The notes under the pieces: generated by a model
Seen by the model: the letters and a program-made list of their open reading frames with translations, nothing else
What the model was told of the DNA's origin: nothing
Database searches by the model: none
Made by a program: the position numbers and the translations under genes
Shown: positions 19,458-28,060 of the stretch, piece by piece
Position numbering within the stretch: position 1 is the stretch's first letter
Layout of the letters: every line of letters begins with the position of its first letter
Assembly (NCBI GenBank): GCA_963971285.1
Contig: OZ020248.1
Location: 21,535,873-21,599,872 of the forward strand
Length of the DNA stretch: 64,000 bases
Source of the DNA: Astropecten irregularis
Lineage: Eukaryota; Echinodermata; Asteroidea; Paxillosida; Astropectinidae
Direction of reading: 5' to 3'

Positions 19458-19958
19458 CTTCAGCTTGACTAAGACGAGCATCTTGCAATCTCTTGTTCAG
19501 GTCCCTGCACTCAGACAGCTCACCCCTCATGCTGATCAGCTTTTTCTGGAGCTTGTCTACCTAATCATTGCTTGCCTTGAGCTCTCTCTTCAAATCCTTT
19601 ACCTTCTTCTGTAGTCTGTCATTTTCTGCATCACAGCTGGTAGTGGTGGTTTCATCAAAGGGCCGCTTTCGGACTGCAAGTCAATTGACAATCACATTTT
19701 TCGGCGATGCAGCCCAGGCTGCCTTCTCGACCTGTTTCTTTCTCAGCTGCTTTTTGACAAATTACTTACTTACCAGAATATTTCCTTGACCTATCAAGGT
19801 TGGATCGGTATTCCACAGCCTGTGTCCAGAACTTTTGGATGAGCCCGTTCTTCTTCTTCGTTTGAATGTTCTTCTTGTGAGTCTTGTATTGATGGACGCT
19901 ATCTCTCAAGCGATGAAGACCATGTTTGTTTTCAATGTTTTGGAGATCTCTGTCCAAG
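19458..19958 (-). pseudogene. Two exons of a coiled-coil protein
   Basis: Exon 19774-19958 has an excellent acceptor (cttctctttttgcag) and a GTAAGT donor. It reads LDRDLQNIENKHGLHRLRDS, VHQYKTHKKNIQTKKK and IQKFWTQAVEYRSNLDRSRK. A second exon, about 19458-19676, has an acceptor (attgacttgcag) and a GTACGT donor. It reads VRKRPFDETTTTSCDAENDR, LQKKVKDLKRELKASND, a TAG, then VDKLQKKLISMRGELSECRD. The coil layout resembles the linker of BEN gene B, but no BEN domain follows. The single TAG (one change from CAG) indicates a nonsense mutation or pseudogene. Confidence 0.4.
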
Positions 19959-20104
19959 CTGCAAAAAGAGAAGAATAGGTTGGATTGTAATGATTACTTC
20001 TACAAGTAATTCAATAGGGGTTTTCTGACATACAGCGACATTTACAAAACAAATAAATACATACAAGCTTTTGTTAATGGTTATTGTCAGTGCTGATGTA
20101 TTTG

Positions 20105-20280
20105 CTACAAGAAAATATCCTCATTAGGTTAGGGATGCTGGCCACATTCAGTTCCCTTATCTCACCTGACGTCAATGATTCTATTGTTCTGAAATCAATG
20201 AAGAGTACATATAGGCCTATATGTGTATGTTTGCATGCTTGGTCCTGACAAAAACAAAACAACAAAATCACCTAGATTTT
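20105..20280. repeat. Segmental duplication, block a of copy B
   Basis: Partner of 17101-17275. The minus strand reads GEIRELNVASIPNLMRIFS. Confidence 0.85.
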
Positions 20281-20402
20281 TATTTACCTACAAATACACT
20301 TGGAACAGCTGCTGCATGCAGCAGCAGTCATTTTTCTCATAACGTCCTCTCTCGGTTCCATAGGTTTGCGTCAGTCAGTGGAATTCTTCCCTGTTATATT
20401 TA

Positions 20403-20645
20403 AGAAGTTCCTCGGCTTGATCTTGATCAACTCCGTGAATTTTAGCTATGATGTGAAATCATTGTTTCCACGAGGACAACCTTTGTGATGTATTCCAGGT
20501 TCCATGTAGCACTTGAGATATCCAGCAGCAAAGAGAACTGGCATGAGTTCCTCGGCTTGATCTTGATAAACTCCGTGAATTTTAGCTATGATGTGAAATC
20601 ATTGTTTCCACGAGGACAACCTTTGTGATATATTCCAGGTTCTGC
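20403..20645 (-). repeat. Tandem duplication carrying a decayed exon
   Basis: TTCCTCGGCTTGATCTTGAT occurs at about 20410 and 20540, followed by the same 90 bp. The minus strand of the first copy reads FHIIAKIHGVDQDQAEELLK. That aligns with MHIVAKVQGVEQEEAEQILQ just upstream of the P-like transposase at 22538-23135. So an exon of that transposase family has been duplicated here. Confidence 0.7.
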
Positions 20646-20777
20646 AGAAATACAAAAAAAACACCAAAAACCACACAAGGTATCAAGTTAGCTTGAACAT
20701 CAACATTTAAATGTACTAATGTTAAGGCCTATAGTAACACTGTCACTGCTGACTAACAAAAAATGATGTTGAACTAT

Positions 20778-20924
20778 ACCCATCACCCAGTAACTGGGGC
20801 GCTGATCTCCCTTTTTTTAATTTTGGAAAGGTCGGTCGCCGTCAACCCCAAAATTGAAAAAAGGGCGACCGGCAACCCCAAAATTAAAAAAGGGAGTTCA
20901 GTGCCCCAGTTGCTGGGGTTGGGT
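20778..20924. mobile_element. Fold-back element, about 147 bp
   Basis: The left arm contains ACTGGGGCGCTGATCTCCCT and the right arm, inverted, ACTGGGGCACTGAACTCCCT. Each is followed by a T-run and AATTTTGG. A second, inner inverted pair, GGTCGCC/GGCGACC, lies in the loop. It would fold into a long hairpin. No coding content. Confidence 0.75.
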
Positions 20925-21049
20925 CTAATGTCGAACATTTCGAGCCCAAGTCATTTTGTACCCATATGCGATTGCAGGTCAATTTTTCAACTGCTTGTGC
21001 AGCCTACTCATACCTTACAAACTTATATTGTTATTAGGTAAACTATAAT

Positions 21050-21607
21050 ATAAATAGGTAAACTGAGAACGATTACAATAAATTGTTAACTAAGAGCTAA
21101 GGAATAAGAGTAAGAATATTAAAATGGTACTTAAAACACTGGAGTTGAGGAATAAGCACACACAATTCTTCCTCCATGCATATGATAAGATAAGATAGCA
21201 TTAGTAAGGTGTAGTCAACAGAGTGGACAAGATACCAACTGTGGCTACCTAAAGCACAGGCAAGGTCCTTGAGGAGGACATTTTATAGTCTCAGGGGAAC
21301 ATGTGGTGGTGAGAAAGACAGTTACTCTGCATGGGAACAGCCACCCAGGCCTGGTAGAAAGGAATGTGGAATTTAGGGATTGAGATAAGGGGTCAAGGGA
21401 TGGTCAGAAAAAATGGTTACAACATCTAAACTACACACATACACTGGAATACAATGAACTGGGTACATGTATAAATAATAGTAAGAAGGTTATCAAAGTC
21501 CTCCACATCTACACATTTCACGTGGAGCATTTTTTTATTTAGCATATTGGTAACCAAAGAAACCTATTTGAATGGCCAAGTTAAATTTGGTCAATTTCTT
21601 TGTTAGT
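21050..21607. repeat. Segmental duplication, blocks b and c of copy B (contains repeat R1, copy 3)
   Basis: Partner of 18180-18850. Contains the third R1 copy at 21200-21480. The fold-back element at 20778-20924 is present in copy B only, so it inserted after the duplication or was lost from copy A. Confidence 0.85.
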
Positions 21608-21945
21608 TCAATATCTCCTATGTCATGCAGGGTCATGAAGTGCTTATCATTGATGTAGCTTGGAACTGTGGTATCGTTTGCTACCTTAGTGTTCATGTGT
21701 CTTTGTTGGTTGGTTACAGTTTTACTATAGGCAGAGTTGCCTTGTAGTAGTAGCAGCTTCTCACTGTGTCTGTGAGCCTAGCATTCAGAGGGTTTAGTCC
21801 TAATTGTTTTATTGGAATTTGTTCATGTCATGGAAAACCTTCCAAAACTGCAAGTTCACGTGTGCTCTATACTTCCTGCAAGAAATACTCTCTTTCAAAT
21901 TTGCCTATTGTAGTAAAATAGCATAATTCTATTGACGTAACTTAC

Positions 21946-22270
21946 GATCTCATCCATTCGTCCCGATCTTGTCGGCTGATGATCCAGACGCTGTTAAGGA
22001 AAATGATGAAAATTAATATTGTAATTCCATTTCAATTGCCTTCCATTGGTCTTTCATTTTTAAGGTGATATTATTGTTAATTTTCATGTTAATGTACGGC
22101 AAGCTGCATCTCTTCTTGGAATACTTGATACCATCATTTTGAGAATTCTTTAGTTTGTAAAAATTCAATATTTTTCAAATTTGCCTATTGTAGTAAAATA
22201 GTATCATTCTATCGATGTAACTTACATTCTCGTCCATTCGTCCCAATCTCGTCGGCTGATGATCCAGAAG
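21946..22270 (-). CDS. Duplicated 45-bp mini-exon (two copies)
   Basis: Exons 21946-21990 and 22226-22270 are each exactly 45 bp, preceded by ttccttaacag and followed by GTAAGTTAC. In phase 0 they read RLDHQPTRSGRMDEI and LLDHQPTRLGRMDEN. In the next frame they read WIISRQDRDEWMR and WIISRRDWDEWTR. About 280 bp of flanking intron is duplicated with them. Which frame is used cannot be decided here. The duplication of a phase-neutral exon mirrors the array at 23540-24715. Confidence 0.5.
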
Positions 22271-22537
22271 CTGTTAAGGAAAATTATGAAACTTAATTCT
22301 GTAATTCCATTTTACTTTTACAATGGTCTATAACAACACAAATTTATTGGGAATGCGTGTCTATGTTGCATTAAACATGCATGTATGGCATTCCTTCATA
22401 CACCCCTAACCACGATAGCCAATTTGACCACAAACGAAACAACATTCAACATGTTTAAAGGGATGATGGAGGCGGTAAAATTTCCTATTTGAAGATGCCC
22501 CATCCGACACAAAAGCACAAACTATCATCCCTGCTGT

Positions 22538-23135
22538 CTACACATAATTCACACATTCCCACAAACAGGGGAACAACTGGTTGACTGTAACACCAGTTGT
22601 GGGGTACACAGCAATTGACGAATGAAGGGAACTGTTGATGCCTCGTACCATCACAACTAACACATGGGTAGCTATTTCTGCTTCCTCCTCACCTCTGCAT
22701 CGACGCTCAAAGCGCATTACCTCATTGGCAATTTCACCTACATCACTGAAACCAACAATCAGGCCTGACCTCACAGAATACGAAAGTCCTGCCTTGATCT
22801 TCATCTCGTCAAAGAGGAGTACGACATTGTTGCCATTTGCATCAGGAGCTGTAGTCTCTTTAGTGCAGTTTCTTTCAGTGGTTGTGAGAGATTGCTCTAT
22901 TTCATCATGTACATGTCTATGGCTTGTTATGCTCTCTTTGTAGTGTTGAACAGTTAAACATGCTACCTCCCCTAGTCTTGTTTGCTGGTCTGTCTCTCTG
23001 TCGGTCGAAGTTAAAGTCCTATCCTCTTCCCATAAATTTCCACAACTCAATGTGGATTTTCTGTAAGATTTGCTCAGCTTCTTCTTGTTCAACTCCTTGG
23101 ACTTTGGCAACGATGTGCATCATTGCTTCTACACT
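22538..23135 (-). pseudogene. P-element-like (THAP9-type) transposase fragment
   Basis: The minus strand reads SVEAMMHIVAKVQGVEQEEA up to a stop near 23021. A frameshifted continuation then carries NVVLLFDEMKIKAGLSYSVR, SGLIVGFSDVGEIANEVMRF, ATHVLVVMVRGINSSLHSS and TTGVTVNQLFPCLWECVNYV. The LLFDEMKI..GL.Y....G...GF.D.G motif begins the RNase H-like domain of P-element/THAP9 transposases, and the aspartate of FDEM is the first catalytic residue. ATH.LV.MVRGI...L and TTGVT..QLFP complete the first half of that fold. The GTP-binding insertion and C-terminal part are missing. A second remnant of the family is at 48735-49608. Frameshifted, hence dead. Confidence 0.75.
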
Positions 23136-25045
23136 CTATTGGAAGCATGACATTAACACATAACACATGCATGAAATGGGAGATGTATCGTTTCTCAGCC
23201 GAACTGAAGCCTGGAAGGAAGCTCAATGCACCAACTGATCTTTCCATGGTGTTGGCACTGAGTAATATCCAGTGGGCATCCACACAAATGGGAATGAAAA
23301 TCAACACGTAGTGTGCGAAATCAATCTAAAATCAAAGGCAAACAGAATATGGTGTTGATGATCTGATTTATTTACTAGAAAAAAACAAATGTGTGTACTA
23401 TTCTACTACAACAAAAACTAACCTTCTTCCAGTCACTGGTATGCCCTGTAAGATACAATAGATAAACGACATCTTCTTAAACTGCATATGTTATGTACAA
23501 AGTAACTTTACGATAGAAGCTAACAATGTGCATACTTACTTCAGGATTCACTGTCGGTTTAGCTTGTGATGTTGATGGTATGTCCTGTAAGATACAATAG
23601 ATTAAAGCACATCTTCTTAAACTGCATATATGTTATGTACAAAGTAACTTTACGATAGAAGCTAACAATGTGCATACTTACTTCAGGATTCACTGTCTGT
23701 TTCCCTTGTTGTGTTGTTGATGGTATGTCCTGTAAGATACAATAGATTAAAGCACAGCTTCTTAAACTGCATATGTTATGTACAAAGTAACTTTACGATA
23801 GAAGCTAACAATGTGCATACTAACTTCAGGATTCACTGTCGGTTTAGCTTGTGATGTTGATGGTATGTCCTGTAAGATACAATAGATTAAAGCACATCTT
23901 CTTAAACTGCATATGTTATGTACAAAGTAACTTTACGATAGAAGCTAACAATGTGCATACTTACTTCAGGATTCACTGTCGGTTTAGCTTGTGATGTTGA
24001 TGGTATGTCCTGTAAGATACAATAGATTAAAGCACATCTTCTTAAACTGCATATGTTATGTACAAAGTAACTTTACGATAGAAGCTAACAATGTGCATAC
24101 TTACTTCAGTATTCAATGTCGGTTTAGCTTGTGATGTTGATGGTATGTCCTGTAAGATACAATAGATTAAAGCACATCTTCTTAAACTGCATATGTTATG
24201 TACAAAGTAACTTTACGATAGAAGCTAACAATGTGCATACTTACTTCAGGATTCACTGTCGGTTTCTCTTGTTGTGATGTTGATGGTATGTCCTGTAAGA
24301 TACAATAGATTAAAGCACATCTTCTTAAACTGCATATGTTATGTACAAAGTAACTTTACGATAGAAGCTAACAATGTGCATACTTACTTCAGGATTCACT
24401 GTCGGTTTCTCTTGTTGTGATGTTGATGGTATGTCCTGTAAGATACAATAGATTAAAGCACATCTTCTTAAACTGCATATGTTATGTACAAAGTAACTTT
24501 ACGATAGAAGCTAACAATGTGCATACTTACTTCAGTATTCAATGTCGGTTTAGCTCGTGATGTTGATGGTATGTCCTGTAAGATACAATAGATTAAAGCA
24601 CATCTTCTTAAACTGCATATGTTATGTACAAAGTAACTTTACGATAGAAGCTAACAATGTGCATACTTACTTCAGTATTCAATGTCGGTTTAGCTCGTGA
24701 TGTTGATGGCAGATCCTGTAATAGTGAGATATAATAGTGCTTTCATTCAAATTTCATTCAAATTTGAAATTCATTCAATATACATTTTGTCATATTTGTC
24801 GGCAGGGAAAACATCTATAATTTATCTCAAGCGTAAACATGTGAATTGAAAACTGTTGAACATGTTCACTGTAATAAATTGACGGGATTGCTTGTGAAAA
24901 TTTTCTTGAAAAAATTTGCTTTGAAGAACCCTAATATTGCAAATGGAAATTCGGAGACCATAGTTGTACACATGAAATGAACTTTACTTACTTGCACAGC
25001 ATTTACGATGCTGCCATCTGCCACAGACATCACAATCAATGGCAT
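23089..25045 (-). CDS. Gene with nine duplicated 45/48-bp exons and a possible Ulp1-like tail
   Basis: Exon 1 (24992-25045) encodes MPLIVMSVADGSIVNAVQ and ends in phase 0 at a GTAAGT donor. Nine exons follow at 24671-24715, 24531-24575, 24388-24435, 24245-24292, 24105-24149, 23965-24009, 23825-23869, 23682-23729 and 23540-23584. Each starts and ends in phase 0 and encodes one unit: DIPSTSQAKPTVNPE, DIPSTSQQEKPTVNPE or close variants. A terminal exon, 23089-23325 (acceptor tttgattttag), is open in phase 0: IDFAHYVLIFIPICVDAHWI, LLSANTMERSVGALSFLPGF, then 38 more residues to the stop. IPI...HW resembles the histidine box of Ulp1/SENP (C48) proteases, although the catalytic cysteine region is not seen. 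The spliced model is 234 residues with no stop. A tenth, decayed mini-exon at 23423-23445 would break frame and is presumably skipped. Splice sites and phase are seen; expression and the Ulp1 link are inferred. Confidence 0.6.
23446..24725. repeat. 140/143-bp tandem array (exon + intron units)
   Basis: Nine near-identical units, each with a 45- or 48-bp exon and a ~95-bp intron (seven of the eight introns between exons are exactly 95 bp, one is 97). Unit starts are spaced 140-143 bp. Variation is mainly in the exon: AGCTTGTGAT, CTCTTGTTGTGAT and AGCTCGTGAT versions alternate, while intron sequence is almost invariant. Confidence 0.95.
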
Positions 25046-25320
25046 GGTGTCTTCACGTCACTTCCTGCTGGCAACTTATACAGGGATGATCTACAGCGGA
25101 AGGCTTTCAGCTTTCTTTATTTCTGGTACAGATCGGCATCTTTTCATCATCGGTTGCGATAAGCAAGTATTAGTTGCTTGTACTGGCCATTAGATGATTT
25201 CATAATCAATGGCATGGTGTCTTCCAGTCACTTCCTGCTGACAACTTATACAGGGATGCTCTACAGCGGAAGGCTTTCGGCTTTCTTGGTTTCTGGTACA
25301 GATCGGCATCTTTCTCCATA
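25043..25320 (-). repeat. 160-bp tandem duplication
   Basis: The block CACTTCCTGCTG[GA]CAACTTATACAGGGATG through GATCGGCATCTTT occurs at 25059-25142 and 25230-25313. The minus strand of the second copy is open (EKDADLYQKPRKPKAFRCRA) and joins the P2X7-C-like reading. The first copy has a stop. Confidence 0.85.
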
Positions 25321-25640
25321 AGCAAGATAAGCGACTTTTGAATGGGTTGGGATAAGCAAGATGAGCGACTTTTTATTTTTACTTCAAAAATTATCAAGGG
25401 GGGATGTTTGAAGCCCTTATTATTTCCTTCACCATCTGGGTATGCCTCCCTTATTTTCTGCATTATGCAGGATGGTAGAGCTACCCAGTTGTGGCGTCCC
25501 AGATAACCCCAGCACCACCTGACCACCAGTCTGTAGGCAATGTGCCAGAATTTCCTGTTGGTTCTCAAGTGTACAGAAGATCATACCCACTGTATATCAC
25601 CTGCCCTGACAGCGTCTCTTTAAATGTAGTAGTAAAAATG
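25206..25640 (-). pseudogene. P2X7-type intracellular C-terminal (P2RX7_C-like) domain fragment
   Basis: The minus strand reads NRKFWHIAYRLVVRWCWGYL, GRHNWVALPSCIMQKIREAY and PDGEGNNKGFK. The order AYR..V.W.WGYLG......LPSC...KIRE.FPD..G...GFK matches the cysteine-rich ballast domain found at the C-terminus of P2X7. In invertebrates it also occurs as a free-standing multicopy domain. No channel segments are nearby, so this is the domain alone. After GFK the reading continues in unrelated, duplicated sequence to 25206. It is probably a fragment or exon of a larger multicopy gene. Confidence 0.6.
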
Positions 25641-26595
25641 TTCTTCTGTGTTGTGAAAGTGCCTGGGTGTGTCTGGCATTGGTGTGAATGTGTCTTGGGG
25701 CAGTGGCCCTGGTGAATGGGGGGCTGGAGAAGGGTTATCCTGAAGTCTCCTGATTACTGGTATTTGTGACAGAGGCAGAGCGTTTGCAATGAGCCTGAAC
25801 ACCCTCCAATTTTGTTCTATATTTCAGCCATCCAATAATAGGAATGACAGTGGAAAGAATCAAGGCAATTACTGCTCCAAAGAGCATCCAGAATGCCACT
25901 CCTTTAATAGACATCTACTCCAGTAGGTATCAGCAATTGATGCAAACCTGTCCATGAATATACATGTACATGTACACTGCAGTATAAATGTAGGCTTTAA
26001 CATTTTCTTCTGTGTTGTGGAAGTGCCTGGGTGTGTCTAGCATTGGCGTGAATGTGCATACACCGGGTGGCTGATATTCCGGAAATTACAGTGCTGAGCC
26101 TGAAGCTAAAATTATGATTTAGGCTTATTTTAAAAAACAATTTCAAAACTTAATGAACTTATGCTTGTGTACTTGTTACAGGTGGCGCGTGAACGCAGAA
26201 GTTGTCCCGCGTGTCTCCGAAATTGTCTTCGTGCAAAACTTGCATTGTGTACAGTGTTTCCTGGTCCCTTTTCCGCTACCTGCCATTTCCCTATGGTTCT
26301 TAAAACCAAACAGCACCACTGCTGATTTAAGGGCTTAAATACTCTTGTTATTTGCAGCTATGAGTGTAAGCAAAGTGTCTGTCACTGTTTCTTTGCATGA
26401 AATGAGGACTCCGTCACCGATCATAACAGCCCCTTCAAGTTACTATCATTCCACAAAGCTAGCAGGTGTGGGGGCTCCATTTCACTGGTCCTCAGTGAGT
26501 CTCCTCATCTAGCTGGTACATTCTTATATAACAAATAAAATACACTACACTTGTCAGGCGAGAAATATTCATGAAAGAGGATGGTGACAAGCTGG
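25641..26595. other. Spacer with no supported gene
   Basis: Two CTTCTGTGTTGTG[GA]AAGTGCCTG blocks at about 25641 and 26008 show a short diverged duplication. No splice-supported exon is seen. Confidence 0.4.
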
Positions 26596-27416
26596 TTAAG
26601 CACAGGGGTCGCTATCACCTTTCCCTCTTCTACCCTCCTGCACCTTCTTAAATCCCTCTTCAAACTTCTGCTCCTTTACAGCTCCTTCCAACTCTCTCTC
26701 GTTCTCTGCCACCTTAACCGACATCTCTTCCCATCTATCATTCAGACCTTCATCCCTTTCCACAAGTGTCCCTCTATCCTTTTTTCTACATATGTCCTCT
26801 ATAGATCTGAAAAAGCGAACAACTAAGCCCAGCATTATATGGAGGATGGGCGTTGCAATATGACTTAAGTAATGTATGATGGGCAGAATAGGATCCAAGG
26901 CTACAGAGTGATGGTAAGCACCTTTGGCCTTGGTGTCCCCACCTTTTCTGGGGTCAGCTTTATTGTCAGCCAGATCTTGAATGAGCTCTTCTGGCAGACG
27001 TTTGCTGACCCAGTGGGGATTGTCCGTAAACTGCCCATCTGGTTGACGCAATTTAGGGGTATGAGCTGGTCCTCCAGCACTTAATGACTGTAATGAGACA
27101 TAACACTTTATACATGGGTAGGATGCATTTGGCCCCATGTGGCCCAGAGACTTTGTTAAAAATTTGTAGTCTCCACTAAGAAAAACTCTACATATTTTAT
27201 GTCCTGAAAAAAACGTACAACTAAGCCCAGCATTATATGGAGGATTGGGGGTTGAGATATGACTTAAGTCATGTATGATGGACAGAATAGGATCCAAGGC
27301 AAAAGAGTGATGGTAAGCACCATTAGCCTTGGTGTCCCCACCTTTTCTGGGGTCAGCTTTATTGTCAACCAGATCTTGAATGAGCTCTTCTGGCAGACGT
27401 TTGCTGACCCAGTGGT
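26596..27416 (-). pseudogene. Uncharacterised transposase-like gene with an internal direct duplication
   Basis: The minus strand is open through [58 protein letters not shown], then CRVFLSGDYKFLTKSLGHMG, PNASYPCIKCYVSLQSLSAG and GPAHTPK. A second copy of the first block ([20 protein letters not shown] onward) then leads into HIATPILHIMLGLVVRFFRS and an acidic coiled coil. The FL.GDYKFL..  ..G......YPC..C and P.LHI.LGL motifs belong to an unnamed family of invertebrate and fish transposase-like proteins; a related member is at 53804-54436. The duplicated ~205-bp blocks are 26813-27020 and 27211-27416. The order was probably one block before GDYKFL and the LHI segment after it. Confidence 0.5.
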
Positions 27417-27835
27417 TCAACTTGCCCTTTGCCTTGAGGATGGTATGGTGTCGTACGGGAGTTGGTGATGCCAGAGTGCTCTTGAAGTCTTGCAAACTGG
27501 TGGTTTTCGAATTCTCGCCCTTGATCGTGTTGCAGCTTCTGGGGGAATCCGAACCGCAGAATGAAATCATTGAACAGGATATCCGCTGCTGTTTTTCCAC
27601 TCTTGTTTCTGGTCAGGTAGGCCTGAGCAAACCGTGTGAAGTGGTCTACGATCACCAGGATATACTCAAAACCTCCCTTGCAACGCTCCAGATGGACATA
27701 ATCAATGGACACCAGTTCAAATGGTTGGGTAGTGGTGATGTTGACAAGAGGTGCTCTTGTTTGTTTAGCTGGTTTCTTCTGGATGATACACCTGCACACC
27801 TTGGTGATGTAGTGTTCTATCCTAGATGCCATATA
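27417..27835 (-). pseudogene. Gypsy-type LTR retrotransposon integrase core
   Basis: The minus strand reads [96 protein letters not shown]. This is the retroviral-type integrase core: the D of SIDYV, the D of HDQGREFEN and the E of GQVE are the DDE triad, all present. It inserts element DNA into the host genome. The upstream zinc-binding HHCC motif is reduced to C-R-C. The reading ends exactly at the transposase-like repeat near 27417, so the polyprotein is truncated on both sides and inactive. Confidence 0.85.
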
Positions 27836-28060
27836 AACAAAAACCAGTTAACTCAATCACATGATAGAAGCTTGGCATGACACTTTAAGGATTTTTGGCA
27901 TGATTGTACTTGGCAAAGCAATTTTACTGTGATAATCTTTTTCAGCCACAGCCACACGAACAGATGCTGTGAAATATACTTACACCCAAAGATGGCCTAT
28001 GTATGAAACTATACAAATAATTTGAGGGGGCTTTATAGGAAAATGTAGTTCATTACTTAC

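Noticed and set aside
20763..21041. 92-codon plus-strand frame (MMLNYTHHPVTGALISLFLI)
   Set aside because: It runs through the fold-back element; no splice or family support.
23446..24725. CRISPR-like or simple satellite
   Set aside because: Every unit carries matched splice sites and an open phase-0 exon, so an exon array explains it better.
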